The position numbers and the translations under genes were made by a program. Below the pieces are notes generated by a model. The model saw only the letters and a list, made by a program, of their open reading frames with translations, was not told the origin of the DNA and did no database searches. Positions 17,644 to 27,152 of a stretch of DNA of 64,000 bases are shown piece by piece (within the stretch, counting starts at the first letter, position 1; every line of letters starts with the position of its first letter). This DNA is from Shinella zoogloeoides (GTDB lineage: Bacteria > Pseudomonadota > Alphaproteobacteria > Rhizobiales > Rhizobiaceae), in the NCBI RefSeq assembly GCF_003574625.1, contig NZ_QNUJ01000003.1, positions 124,001 to 188,000 of the forward strand, read 5' to 3'.

Positions 17644-18513
17644 CTACGACCGCTTTGCCAGTTGGTGTTCGCGCCAGATGGTGAAGAGGCCGGCGCCGAC
17701 GACGATGAGGGCGCCGATGACCATGTTCAGCGTGACGTTCTCGCCGAAGAGGCTGACGGCGACGATGACGTTGAGGACCAGTTGGAAATAGGTCACCGGC
17801 TGGACTTCGGCGGCCGGCAGCAGCCCGTAGGCGCGGATGAGGAAATAGTGGCTGAGGGTGCCGCAGACGCAGAGCGCAGCAAGGGCGAACCAGTCGGAAG
17901 GCTTTACCGTGCTCCAGTAGAACGGCCCGATCAGCGAGATCGCCACGGCGCCGGCGACGCCGGCATAGAAGAGGCTCGTCACCGCCGTATCCTCGCGGCT
18001 CACCGCGCGCGTCGCGATGCTGTAGAGCGCGAACAGCACCGATGCGGCCAGCGGCAGGAGCAGCGACATGTCGAAATGGATGTCGACGGGATTGATGATC
18101 ACCAGCACCCCGAGAAGGCCGATCAGCACCGCCGTACCGCGGCGCCAGCCGACGGCTTCCCCGAGAAGGGGGATCGACAGGACGGTGATGATCAGCGGCG
18201 TCGCCTGGAAGATCGACTGGCTCATGGCCAGCCCGGCATGCACATAGGAAAAGACGATGATGACGATCTCCGCAACGAGCAGGAGCCCGCGGACGATCTG
18301 CAGCCAGGGCCGCCGCGTGCGGATGGCCGCCCTTACGCCGCCCGGCGAGGTGGCGGCAAAGCCGAACACGAAGAGCGCGAACGCCCAGAACCGTATCATG
18401 GTGATGAAGAGCGCCGGATAGCGATCGCCGAGATACTTGGTGATCGCATCCTGGCCGGCAAAGATGCAGATCGCCAGGAAGGCAAAGAGATAGCCGCGGG
18501 TCTTGGGGCTCAT
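17644..18513 (-). CDS. EamA/DMT-family transporter
   Basis: A 289-residue inner-membrane protein with ten predicted helices in two repeats of the EamA domain. Repeat 1 contains VHAGLAMSQSIFQATPLII and repeat 2 contains YGLLPAAEVQPVTYFQLVLN, the usual position of the family's conserved proline. The start at 18513 (MSPKTRGY) fits the family; a GTG at 18552 lies just beyond a GGAGGAAACG stretch and cannot be excluded. Converges with lsrG and shows no functional link to it. The substrate is unknown. Confidence 0.8.
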   Translation of the reverse strand: MSPKTRGYLFAFLAICIFAGQDAITKYLGDRYPALFITMIRFWAFALFVFGFAATSPGGVRAAIRTRRPWLQIVRGLLLVAEIVIIVFSYVHAGLAMSQSIFQATPLIITVLSIPLLGEAVGWRRGTAVLIGLLGVLVIINPVDIHFDMSLLLPLAASVLFALYSIATRAVSREDTAVTSLFYAGVAGAVAISLIGPFYWSTVKPSDWFALAALCVCGTLSHYFLIRAYGLLPAAEVQPVTYFQLVLNVIVAVSLFGENVTLNMVIGALIVVGAGLFTIWREHQLAKRS

Positions 18514-18600
18514 GGGACAATCTACTGAAGAATCGTTTCCTCCAGATAGCACAGGCCTTTCGCCGGGGCGCGGACAAACATGCCCGCCCGCGGTTCTATT

Positions 18601-19968
18601 TCACATTGCGGCGCCACCGTGTGGCTGATCGCCCGCGGCGGCGTCGAGGACGAGCGGTCCTTCCGCCTCCAGCCGGACGCGGCCCCTGCCGACGCGAACG
18701 AGGCGGACGGGCGCCTGCTTTTCCTCGAGCCGGCGTCTGAGCAGGAGGAGGCGGGTTTCGAGATTGTCCTTGATTTCCGGCATACGGGCGCCGGCGGCAA
18801 GCCGCATTTCCCGGTTCGTGAATTCGCTGCGCCCCTCGTTCAGGTGCCATTCCAGCATGAGGCGCAGCAGCATGCCGGCAACGCCCTTCACGATATAGGT
18901 GCCGTCGATGAAGACGCTATCGTCGAAACGGTGATGGGCGACGCGAATTTCCCGGCCGCCACCGAACCGGGGCAGGGGGAGCGCCTGCCCCGGTTCGGTG
19001 GCGGCCGCTTCCCGCTCGCTGGCCCTCAGAGCGCTCGCTGCCTGTCCCGCCAGGATTTCGAGAGCCGCCTCGTCTTCCTCGCGGAAGGCCAGCCGCTGCT
19101 CGCTTTCGACGAAAAGCACGCCCGTCACGGCGCCGCGGGCAAGCATCGGAACGGCGATCTGGCTCATGACGGTCGGCAGGTGCGGGAAGGCGATGCTGCG
19201 TGTCGCCTCTTCCTCTTTCTCCGCGTCGAGGCCGATAGCTTCGCCAAACCGGCGCACACGACTCATGTCGCTGACCTTGACCGTCTGGCCGCTCGTCGCC
19301 GCGGCACCGATCATGCCCTCGCTGCCGGCGATCTCCGAGCCGAGCCCCGAGCGCGGATAGCCGATGCTGCCGGTGGTGATCAGGCAGCCGCGGTGGCCGT
19401 CGTGGATCAGCACGAGCGCATTGCCGTATCCGAGAACATGTTCGACGCCGCACAGCAGGCTGTCGATGATCTCGTCCGCCTCGGCCTGTCGCTCGATGGC
19501 CTTGATCGCCGCCGAAAGGGCGGGAAGGCTCACGGGAGGCCGGCCTCCCATCGCCGGCATGGTCTCCACCGGCGATGGGACCTTCTCGATACCGTGCACG
19601 CGGAAGATATCGGCGCTTTTCAGCCGCATGACGTCCGACATGCCGACCTGCGCGCTGCTTGCTTTCAACTGGCGGGCGATCTTGTCGAAGAGCGGTCCGG
19701 CATCGACGGAGCGCACGAAGCCGATGTCGAGCAGGAACTGGTCGCCGGTGAAGCCGTCGACGAGGATCAGCGTGACCTTGGGATTGGCGCGCACATTCGC
19801 CGCCGTCTTGGCGAAGAACTGGTTGGAGAGCGCGACGTGCTCCTCATCCATCCGCACCACATGGGAAAGATAGGAAATGTTCGGCATGCCATCGGCCGAG
19901 GCGGTGGCGATGATGGAGGGGATGACACCCTCGAAGCAGGCGGAAAGGTCGGAAAGACGCAAGCTCAT
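18601..19968 (-). CDS. flavin split-barrel/GAF/winged-helix three-domain sensor protein
   Basis: A 455-residue soluble protein. Residues 1-135 resemble a pyridoxamine-phosphate-oxidase-type split barrel (PSIIATASADGMPNISYLSH, NPKVTLILVD), 148-318 a GAF domain (GNALVLIHD, GYPRSGLGSEIAGSEGMIGA, VPMLARGAVTGVLFVESEQ) and 340-440 look like an OmpR-type winged helix (TNREMRL, ETRLLLLRRRLEE, VRLVRVGRGRVRL). Its ATG overlaps the stop of an upstream split-barrel gene by one base. The architecture suggests a cytoplasmic regulator sensing a flavin, haem or small ligand. The winged-helix call is my own reading and is less certain than the other two domains. Confidence 0.7.
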   Translation of the reverse strand: MSLRLSDLSACFEGVIPSIIATASADGMPNISYLSHVVRMDEEHVALSNQFFAKTAANVRANPKVTLILVDGFTGDQFLLDIGFVRSVDAGPLFDKIARQLKASSAQVGMSDVMRLKSADIFRVHGIEKVPSPVETMPAMGGRPPVSLPALSAAIKAIERQAEADEIIDSLLCGVEHVLGYGNALVLIHDGHRGCLITTGSIGYPRSGLGSEIAGSEGMIGAAATSGQTVKVSDMSRVRRFGEAIGLDAEKEEEATRSIAFPHLPTVMSQIAVPMLARGAVTGVLFVESEQRLAFREEDEAALEILAGQAASALRASEREAAATEPGQALPLPRFGGGREIRVAHHRFDDSVFIDGTYIVKGVAGMLLRLMLEWHLNEGRSEFTNREMRLAAGARMPEIKDNLETRLLLLRRRLEEKQAPVRLVRVGRGRVRLEAEGPLVLDAAAGDQPHGGAAM

Positions 19969-20444
19969 CAGGACCTCGCGCCTGCCAGCATGCCGGCGAG
20001 GGGCCCGGGGGTCTGTACATAGATTTCGCTGATCGCAAGCCGGGCGACCCGCACCTCCCGCGCGGTCAGCCACGGCGTGATGAGATGGCCGGAGACGCCG
20101 AGCGACTCGAGCTCGTTCGTCGCCGCCACGATGAACCGGCCGGCATGTTCGAGGTCACGTGGCTCTGTGTTCCGCATCGTGGCAGAGCCCTTGAGCTGGA
20201 AGCTGACATAGTCCGATGGGCTGACGAAGGTGGCGGCAAGCCGCTCCGTCTGCTGAATGCAGGTTTCGAGCCGCGGCCATTGCCAGGCGGAAAACATGAC
20301 GTCGATCGTCTCGCGGTCTTCGAGGAGCCGGAAACCGATGCCGCGCCCGGCCGATGGCCGGCGCGCCGCGTCGGCTGCCGCGACGATGCACATCAGCGGT
20401 CGATTGAAAAAGTCGATAAGCCTGTCGTCGAGCCGCACTGCCAT
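19968..20444 (-). CDS. pyridoxamine 5'-phosphate oxidase-family protein
   Basis: A 158-residue single-domain protein with the split-barrel pattern: FNRPLMCIVAAADAARRPSA at the start, a central VSPSDYVSFQLKG strand, and a C-terminal EIYVQTPGPLAGML. Family members bind FMN, F420 or haem and act as oxidoreductases or ligand sensors. True PNPOx catalytic residues are not obvious. Translationally coupled to the downstream GAF/winged-helix protein (TGATG overlap), so the two probably act together, perhaps as a heteromer sharing a cofactor. Confidence 0.72.
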   Translation of the reverse strand: MAVRLDDRLIDFFNRPLMCIVAAADAARRPSAGRGIGFRLLEDRETIDVMFSAWQWPRLETCIQQTERLAATFVSPSDYVSFQLKGSATMRNTEPRDLEHAGRFIVAATNELESLGVSGHLITPWLTAREVRVARLAISEIYVQTPGPLAGMLAGARS

Positions 20445-20716
20445 CCCCTGCTGCGTGTCCCCGCCATTCTTAGCAAACTTTTAGGATATTAGGCACGGCT
20501 TGCACATTCATTTAGGAACGCCGTTTTCCAGGCCGCGCTATAGGGAAAGCGTACCGGCTGGACGGCCTGGCTAACCATCATCTGCGCGTCATCGGCGGCT
20601 CGTGCCGCCTGCGAGAAAGACATCGAACCACGCTCCGGATGCCGGGGCGGGGACGCGATTTCTGTATCCGGCCGCAAGAGAGGCTGCATCGGTGCGGCCC
20701 GAACCTGGAGAACGAG

Positions 20717-21178
20717 ATGAAAAACTTCACCCACGCGGCGATATCGCCTTCCGGGCACGGGACGCCGGCCATGGCATTCGGCAGGCATGTCATCCGCATG
20801 ATGGCGGCCAATACGGGCGGTTCGCTCGGCATGTTCGAGGCATTCGTGCCGGCCGGCGAGGGGCCGCCGCTGCATGTGCACGAGCGCGAGGACGAATTTT
20901 TCCGCGTCCTTGCCGGCCGCTTCGGCTTCTGGTGCGCCGGCGACTATGTCGAATTGACGGAAGGCGGCTGCATCGCCCTGCCGCGCGGCGTGCCGCACCG
21001 CTTCTGCAATGTCGGGCAGACGGAGGGGCGCCTGATGGTCGTCGTCACGCCGGGTGGCTTCGAAAGCTTCTTTCCGATCGTCGAACTCTGCAAGCCCGGG
21101 ACGCCCGAAGAGATCGCATCCCTTGCGAAGGATTTCGGCCTGACCTTCCCGCCCGACGACGACCGCAAGGTCGCCTGA
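20717..21178 (+). CDS. cupin-domain protein
   Basis: A 153-residue single-cupin protein. Motif 1 is PPLHVHEREDEFFRVLAG with two His and one Glu as possible metal ligands; motif 2 is LPRGVPHRFCNVG with the third His. This resembles quercetin-dioxygenase-like and small regulatory cupins. The ATG at 20717 follows CTGGAGAACGAG. First of three plus-strand genes (cupin, NAT-like, YceI) that diverge from the split-barrel sensor pair, so it may belong to that regulator's targets. The reaction cannot be told from the sequence. Confidence 0.75.
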   Translation: MKNFTHAAISPSGHGTPAMAFGRHVIRMMAANTGGSLGMFEAFVPAGEGPPLHVHEREDEFFRVLAGRFGFWCAGDYVELTEGGCIALPRGVPHRFCNVGQTEGRLMVVVTPGGFESFFPIVELCKPGTPEEIASLAKDFGLTFPPDDDRKVA

Positions 21179-21235
21179 ACCTTCTCAAACCAACATCGGA
21201 ACCCGGACAACGGTCCATCGAAAGGAGACCGAAGG

Positions 21236-22081
21236 ATGACGCACGCGCCTTCGAACGAAAACGCAATGACCCTGACTGCCGCGCAGCTCGACGCCTATCT
21301 CGCCCGCACCGGAATGGAGCGGCCGGCCCGCCTTGATATCGCAAGCCTGTCGCGGCTGCACCGCGCCCATCTGATGACCTTCACCTGGGAGGCGCTGGAC
21401 GCCTTCATGGGCTGGCCGTCCTCTGTCGCCCCGGCCGCGGCCTTCGCAAAGATGGTCGAGGGGCGGCGCGGCGGCTGGTGCTACGAGATGAACGGCCTCT
21501 TCGGCGCCGCGCTTGCTGCCCTCGGCTTCCGCGTGACCCGTCTTTGCGGCGGCGTCGACCGGGAAAGGCTCGGCGATGTCGCCATCGGCAATCACCTGAC
21601 GCTGCGGGTCGATCTCGATCGCGCCTACCTCGCCGAGGTCGGCATCGCGGATGCCATCGTCGAGCCGGTTCCGCTTGCCGCCGGACCGATCAGCCAGCGC
21701 GGCTTCGACTTCTCGATCGTGCCGGCCGACGGCGGCTGGCTGCGCTTCAACAACCATGTGCGCGGCATCGCGAAGAGCTTCGACTTCCGGCCCGACCATA
21801 GCGACGAGGCCGCGATGGTCGCCACGCAGGGCTGGCTGATGCAGGATCCCGGCTCACCTTTCACCAATGCGCTCGCGATCCTGCGACACACGGCGGACGG
21901 CTATGTCGCCCTGCAGAACGACTGTCTGCGTCGGGTGACGGCGGCAAGCCTCACCGAGCAGCGCATCACCAGCGCCGACCAGCTCGCCGATACGTTCGGG
22001 ATCGTGTTCGATCTCGACGTTCCAAATCCGGCCCGTGTCTTCGAGCGCCTTCAGGCCATCGGCCGCGACAAGGCCGCCTGA
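21236..22081 (+). CDS. arylamine N-acetyltransferase-like protein with altered triad
   Basis: A 281-residue member of the NAT family, which uses a Cys-His-Asp triad to move acetyl from acetyl-CoA to aromatic amines. The nucleophile is C82 (RGGWCYEMN) and the histidine is H120 (IGNHLTLRV). The third member, normally the Asp of a DVGFG motif, reads AEVGIAD here, so E134 sits in its place. The usual P-F-E-N motif is also changed (TFTWEALD). A strong AAGGAG lies before the ATG. It may be active with another acyl donor or have a changed role. Confidence 0.75.
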   Translation: MTHAPSNENAMTLTAAQLDAYLARTGMERPARLDIASLSRLHRAHLMTFTWEALDAFMGWPSSVAPAAAFAKMVEGRRGGWCYEMNGLFGAALAALGFRVTRLCGGVDRERLGDVAIGNHLTLRVDLDRAYLAEVGIADAIVEPVPLAAGPISQRGFDFSIVPADGGWLRFNNHVRGIAKSFDFRPDHSDEAAMVATQGWLMQDPGSPFTNALAILRHTADGYVALQNDCLRRVTAASLTEQRITSADQLADTFGIVFDLDVPNPARVFERLQAIGRDKAA

Positions 22082-22118
22082 GCCCGCCTCGTATCACCCT
22101 GCAGCCAAGGAAACATCC

Positions 22119-22733
22119 ATGCTTCGCATCACCGCATTCGCCTTCGCATTTGGCCTGAGCACCGCCGTATTTGCCGCCCCCACCGACCCGGCGCCGGGCG
22201 GCGCCTACAAGACCGACCCATCGCATTCGAGCTTCAACTGGTCGTTCAACCATTCCGGTCTGTCGCACTATACGGCGCGCTTCACCAGGGTCGATGCGCG
22301 CCTCGACTGGAAGCCGGAAAGGCCTGAGGCCTCGGCGCTCTCGGTCACCATCGATCCGCTTTCGGTCCGCACCGACTATCCCTGGCCGGAGAAGGTGGAC
22401 TTCGACAGGGAAATCGGCGGCGAGGAGACGTTCCTGGCGGACAAGCCCATCACCTTCGTCTCGAAAAGCGTTCATGTGACGGGCGAGAAGACGGGCACCG
22501 TCGAGGGTCTCTTGACCTTCCGGGGCGAGACGCATCCGGCGAAACTCGACGTCACCTTCAACGGCTCGATGGCCGAGCACCCGATGATGGGCGTGCCGAA
22601 GATCGGCTTCTCGGCGACCGGCAGCATCAAGCGCAGCGAATGGGGTCTGGACTTCGCCATTCCCGAACTCGGCGACGAGGTCACCTTCGCCATCGAGACG
22701 CAGATGGTTCCCGCCGACTACGCCTTTGAGTGA
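22119..22733 (+). CDS. YceI-family periplasmic lipocalin-like protein
   Basis: A 204-residue secreted protein. The signal peptide spans about 1-20 (MLRITAFAFAFGLSTAVFAA). The mature domain is all-beta and typical of YceI: YKTDPSHSSFNWSFNHSGLS, FTRVDARLDW, VHVTGEKTGTVEGLLTFRG, GFSATGSIKRSEWGLD. YceI proteins bind isoprenoid chains such as polyprenyl pyrophosphate in the periplasm. The ATG at 22119 follows AAGGAAACATCC. Last gene of the cupin-NAT-YceI set. Confidence 0.85.
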   Translation: MLRITAFAFAFGLSTAVFAAPTDPAPGGAYKTDPSHSSFNWSFNHSGLSHYTARFTRVDARLDWKPERPEASALSVTIDPLSVRTDYPWPEKVDFDREIGGEETFLADKPITFVSKSVHVTGEKTGTVEGLLTFRGETHPAKLDVTFNGSMAEHPMMGVPKIGFSATGSIKRSEWGLDFAIPELGDEVTFAIETQMVPADYAFE

Positions 22734-22750
22734 AGAACGAGCCGGCCACT

Positions 22751-25700
22751 TCAGGACTCGGACGACACCCTGACGGAAAGCGCATCGGCGGGTGCGCTCT
22801 TCCTCGAGCCGCTAATGAGCCTGTGGAACGCATCCTTGAGCCCCTCCATGTAGAGGTAGATCACCGGCGTCACGAAGAGCGTCAGGGTCTGCGAGACGAT
22901 CAGGCCGCCGACCACGGCCACGCCGAGGGGCTGGCGGAGCTCGGAACTGGCGCCGCTGCCGAGCGCGATGGGCAGCGTGCCCATGATCGCCGCCAGCGTC
23001 GTCATCATGATCGGGCGGAAACGCAGCAGGCAGGCCTTGTGGATGGCGTCGCGCGCTGCAAGGCCCTGCCGCTGCAGCGTCAGCGCGACGTCGATCATCA
23101 TGATGGCGTTCTTCTTGACGATGCCGATGAGCATCAGGAGGCCGATCACCGCGATGACCGAGAGGTCGAAGCCCGAGACGCCGATGGCGAGGAGCGCGCC
23201 CGATACGGCCGATGGCAGGCCCGAGAGGATGGTCAGCGGATGGATGAAGCTCTCGTAGAGGATGCCGAGCACGATGTAGATGGTCAGGACTGCTGCAAGG
23301 ATCAGCAGCCCCTGGTTGGCGACGGAATCCTGGAAGGTCTTTGCCGTGCCGTAATATTGCGTGGAGACATCGGCGGGCAGGCCGATTTCGGCCTTCAGGC
23401 GGGCGATCTCGGCCATGCTGGCGTCGAGCGGCACCCCGGCGGGCAGGTTGTAGGAAAGGGTGACGGCCGGAAGCTGGCCGAGCTGGTTGACGGTGAGAAG
23501 ACCGGCCGTCATCTCCATATGCGCGAAGGCGCCGATCGGTACGAGCTTGCCGCCGCCGGCCGGCACCTCCATCTGCTCCAGCCGCTCCGGCGACCAGTGG
23601 ATGGCGGGATCGAGTTCCATGATCACGTCATAGCTGTCGGATGCCGAGAAGATGGTGCTGATCTGCTGGGAGCCGAAGCCGCCGTAAAGCGCGCTGCGCA
23701 AGGTGCCCGTGTCGACGCCGAGCGCGGCCGCCTTGTCCTTGTCGACAACGAGGCGTGCCTGCGGCGCACTGTTCTGCAGGTCGGAATTGACATCGAGGAA
23801 GAAGGCCGGCTCGGCGCGCATCGCGTCGACGAGCTTGCCCGACCATTCGTTCATCTTGTCCTGGTCGAGGCTCTGGACCACGAGCTGGTACTGGCTCGCC
23901 GAACCGCGCGCGCCGATGGAGAGGTTTTGGGCCGGCGACATGAAGGTCTGGACGCCGGCGATGGTGGAGAGCTGCCGGCGCAGGTCCCGCAGCACGGTTG
24001 CAAGCGCGGGGCGCTCGGTCTTCGGCTTGAGTTCCACGAAAAGCCGGCCGGAGTTCAGCAGCGAGGATTGCCCGGAGGCGCCGACCGAGCTTCCGACATT
24101 GGCGACATAGGGCGATTTGCGGAAGACGTCCTCGACCTTGGCCTGCAGGGCGGACATGGCGTCGAAGGAAATGTCGGGCCGTGCCTGCGTGGTGACCTGG
24201 AGCTGGCCGATATCCTCCTGCGGGAAGAACCCCTTCGGGATCGTCGAGACCTGATAGACTGTGACGGCGATCGTGGCGAAGAAGACGAGAAGGACCGCGA
24301 AGCGGAAGCGCAGGCAAAACGCAAGGCCCCGGTCGTAACCGGAAAGGACCTTGGCGAAGCCTTTCTCCAGCCAGCCGCCGATGCCGCGCTCCTGCACGCC
24401 TTCGGTGGGCATCGCCCCCTTGGGGAGGCGGGCGGCGAGCATGGGCGTCAGGGTCAGGGAGACGAAGGCCGAGGCGAGGATCGCGACCGTGACCACCACC
24501 GCGAATTCGTTGAATATCTTGCCGACGACGCCGCCCATCAGGAGGATCGGCAGGAAGACCGCGACGAGGGAGAGGGAGATCGCGATGATGGTGAAGCCGA
24601 TCTCCGACGCGCCGTCGAGCGCCGCCTGGAAGGCGCCCTTGCCCTCTTCCTCCATGTGCCGGACGATATTCTCCAGCATCACGATGGCGTCGTCGACCAC
24701 GAGACCGACGGAAATGGTGAGCGCCATCAGCGATATGTTGTCGATGGAAAGGCCGAGCAGATACATCACCGCGAAGGTGGCGATGATGGAGACGGGCACG
24801 GCGACGGCCGGGATCAGCGTCGCCCGCAGGCGCCGGATGAACAGGAAGATCACCATCACCACGAGGCCGATCGTCAGCATCAGCGTGAACTGCACGTCGC
24901 TGACGGCCGCGCGGATGGAGCGGGAGCGGTCGTTCAGCGTCTCCAGGCTCGCGCCGGCGGGCAATTGCTGGCGAAAGGTCTCCAGCATGGTCTGCACGCG
25001 GTCCACCACGGCGACGGTGTTGGCATCCGGCTGGCGCTGCACGGCGAGGATGATGGCGCGCGAACCGTCGTACCAGCTCGCCACCTGCGTATTGGCGACG
25101 GAATCGACCACCTTTGTCACGTCGCCAAGCCGCACGGGGCCGCCCGCGCCGTTGCTGACGATGATCTTCGAGAAGGCGGCCGCATTCTCGAGACCGCCGT
25201 CCGTGACGATGGTCAGTTGCCGCCCCTCGGACCGGAGCGTGCCGAGGGGCGTGTCGCTGTTGGCGTCGGTGATCGCCTGCTGAAGCGCGGGAACCGAGAT
25301 GCCGCGGGCGGCGAGCGCATACGGGTCGATCTGGATGCGCACCGCATATTGCTGGCTGCCGAGAACCGAGACCTGCGCCACGCCGTCGAGCGTCGACAGC
25401 GTCGGCGAGATGACGTCCTCGGCGAAGGCGTCGAGGCGCGTCAGCGGAACGGTGTCGCTTCTGAGGGCCAGCAGCAGGATCGGCGCATCGGCGGGATTGA
25501 CCTTGCGGTAGCTCGGCGGATTGGTCATTTCCGGCGGAAGCTGGCGCTGGGTGCGGGTGATCGCCGCCTGCACGTCGGCGGCCGCGGCGTCTATGTCGCG
25601 GTTCAGCTCGAACTGGATGGCGATTGAGGTGCTGCCGAGCGCGTTGGTGGTGGAGATGCTGTCGATGCCGGCGATGGTCGAGAACTGCTTGATGAGGGGC

Positions 25701-25894
25701 GTGGCCACCGACTGCGCCATCGTCTCGGCCGAGGCGCCGGGCAGCGAGGCCGAGACGTTGATGACCGGGAAATCGGCGCGCGGCAGCGCCGCGACGGGAA
25801 GGTTCACATAGGCGAAGAGGCCGGCGACGACCATGGCGATCGACAGGAGCAGCGTGGCGACGGGGCGGCGGATGCAGAATTGCGAGAGCGACAT
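22751..25894 (-). CDS. RND multidrug efflux transporter, inner-membrane subunit
   Basis: A 1047-residue proton-driven pump of the AcrB/MdtB-C type. Twelve transmembrane helices are laid out as one, a large periplasmic loop, then six, repeated. The start FCIRRPVATLLLSIAMVVAG and PRADFPVINVSASLPGASAE is typical, and the TM4 proton-relay pair is present (SVGLVVDDAIVMLEN). The second half repeats the design (ILAAVLTIYIVLGILYESF). It lies 13 bp after its adaptor gene. No outer-membrane channel gene is nearby, so it presumably borrows a TolC-like protein encoded elsewhere. Confidence 0.92.
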   Translation of the reverse strand: MSLSQFCIRRPVATLLLSIAMVVAGLFAYVNLPVAALPRADFPVINVSASLPGASAETMAQSVATPLIKQFSTIAGIDSISTTNALGSTSIAIQFELNRDIDAAAADVQAAITRTQRQLPPEMTNPPSYRKVNPADAPILLLALRSDTVPLTRLDAFAEDVISPTLSTLDGVAQVSVLGSQQYAVRIQIDPYALAARGISVPALQQAITDANSDTPLGTLRSEGRQLTIVTDGGLENAAAFSKIIVSNGAGGPVRLGDVTKVVDSVANTQVASWYDGSRAIILAVQRQPDANTVAVVDRVQTMLETFRQQLPAGASLETLNDRSRSIRAAVSDVQFTLMLTIGLVVMVIFLFIRRLRATLIPAVAVPVSIIATFAVMYLLGLSIDNISLMALTISVGLVVDDAIVMLENIVRHMEEEGKGAFQAALDGASEIGFTIIAISLSLVAVFLPILLMGGVVGKIFNEFAVVVTVAILASAFVSLTLTPMLAARLPKGAMPTEGVQERGIGGWLEKGFAKVLSGYDRGLAFCLRFRFAVLLVFFATIAVTVYQVSTIPKGFFPQEDIGQLQVTTQARPDISFDAMSALQAKVEDVFRKSPYVANVGSSVGASGQSSLLNSGRLFVELKPKTERPALATVLRDLRRQLSTIAGVQTFMSPAQNLSIGARGSASQYQLVVQSLDQDKMNEWSGKLVDAMRAEPAFFLDVNSDLQNSAPQARLVVDKDKAAALGVDTGTLRSALYGGFGSQQISTIFSASDSYDVIMELDPAIHWSPERLEQMEVPAGGGKLVPIGAFAHMEMTAGLLTVNQLGQLPAVTLSYNLPAGVPLDASMAEIARLKAEIGLPADVSTQYYGTAKTFQDSVANQGLLILAAVLTIYIVLGILYESFIHPLTILSGLPSAVSGALLAIGVSGFDLSVIAVIGLLMLIGIVKKNAIMMIDVALTLQRQGLAARDAIHKACLLRFRPIMMTTLAAIMGTLPIALGSGASSELRQPLGVAVVGGLIVSQTLTLFVTPVIYLYMEGLKDAFHRLISGSRKSAPADALSVRVSSES

Positions 25895-25907
25895 GGCCCG
25901 TTCATCC

Positions 25908-27080
25908 TCATGAATCGGCCGACGGCGCGTCGGCCGTCGTGACCGCCTGGCCGGGGCGCAGGTTTAACTGGCCCTCGACGACCACCTTTTCCCCCGCGGT
26001 AAGCCCCTTGTCGACGGCGGCGGACACGTCGTCGGAGGCGGCGACCGTCACCGGCCGGCGCTCGATCGTGTCGTCCGGCTTGACCACGAAGACGAAGGCT
26101 GAATCCTGCCCGGGCTGGATGGCGACGGCCGGCACGGTGATCGCCGCGGCAAGGACGCTCTTCTCGACGATGACCGTCACCGACTGGCCGGGCCACAGGG
26201 CCTGGCTGCCGTTTTCGAAGGTCGCGTGCATGGCGATGGTGCCGGACGTGTTGTCGACGGCGGAATCGATGAAATCGAGAGGCCCCTTGGCCAGCGTCTC
26301 CCCGCTGTCCGGGCGCAGCACCGTGACCGTCGGCGGCCGGCCGGCGTCGAGCGCCGCCTTGATGGCGGGGAGCTCCCGCTCGGGCAGGCGGAAGGAGACC
26401 TCCACGGGGTCGATGGCGGTGAGGGTCGCAAGGCTGGTGGTCGCGCCTGTGCCGCCCACCATGTCGCCTACGCTGACGCCGACCGTGCCGAGCCTGCCGT
26501 CGAAGGGCGCGGTGATGCGGGTATAGCTTATCTGGACATTATCGGCATCGATCGTCGCCCTGTCGGCGCCGATGGTCGCTTGCGCGGCCTTGGCGGCGGC
26601 CTGCGCAGTTTCCAGCGTCTGTTGCGAGATGCTGGAGCCGAGGAGGGATTTTGCCCGGTCGAGCTCGGCCATGGCGCTGGCAAGCCCCGCCTCGTCCTTG
26701 GCGAGGGTCGCCTGATCGCGCGCCAGTTGCGCCTGCAGCGCACGGTCGTCCAGCAGGAAGAGGAGGTCGCCCGCCTTGACGATCTGACCGTCCTTCACAT
26801 GGATTTCGGTGATCTGGCTGGAGACGCGGGCGCTGATCGCCGTGGTGGCCGGCGCCTGCACGGTGGCGAAGGTTTGCACCTTCAAGGGGAAATCCCGGGC
26901 GACGGCGGCCGCGACGACGACCGCGGGCTTGCCGATGTTGCGACGGACAGCGGAGGCGGGGGCGGCGTTCTCGGCATGCGTGGCGCCCGAGAGCGAGCCG
27001 CTGCTCCAGTTCGCCCCCAGAAAGACGCCGGCCGCCATGCACAGCACGCCCGCAACGACCGCCTTTGCCCATCGCGCCAT
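25908..27080 (-). CDS. RND efflux membrane-fusion (adaptor) protein
   Basis: A 390-residue periplasmic adaptor anchored by an N-terminal hydrophobic segment (VVAGVLCMAAGVFLGANW). Order of parts: first lipoyl half (ISARVSSQITEIHVKDGQIV), alpha-helical hairpin rich in Ala and Gln (about 115-175), second lipoyl half (ITAPFDGRLGTVGVSVGD), then beta-barrel and membrane-proximal domains (VEVSFRLPERELP, WPGQSVTVIVE). MdtA-like. The ATG at 27080 follows AAGGAGCACGGGTC. It precedes the pump gene in one operon and probably sets which outer-membrane channel is used. Confidence 0.9.
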   Translation of the reverse strand: MARWAKAVVAGVLCMAAGVFLGANWSSGSLSGATHAENAAPASAVRRNIGKPAVVVAAAVARDFPLKVQTFATVQAPATTAISARVSSQITEIHVKDGQIVKAGDLLFLLDDRALQAQLARDQATLAKDEAGLASAMAELDRAKSLLGSSISQQTLETAQAAAKAAQATIGADRATIDADNVQISYTRITAPFDGRLGTVGVSVGDMVGGTGATTSLATLTAIDPVEVSFRLPERELPAIKAALDAGRPPTVTVLRPDSGETLAKGPLDFIDSAVDNTSGTIAMHATFENGSQALWPGQSVTVIVEKSVLAAAITVPAVAIQPGQDSAFVFVVKPDDTIERRPVTVAASDDVSAAVDKGLTAGEKVVVEGQLNLRPGQAVTTADAPSADS

Positions 27081-27152
27081 GACCCGTGCTCCTTGCCGGC
27101 CTTGCCGGGCAAATGTTGAACCGGTCAGAATGTGCCGTCAGACTCTAGGCAT

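Noticed and set aside
22730-25627. A 965-codon open frame on the plus strand.
   Set aside because: Antisense to the RND pump gene, with a His/Asp/Arg-rich repetitive translation and no recognisable domain.
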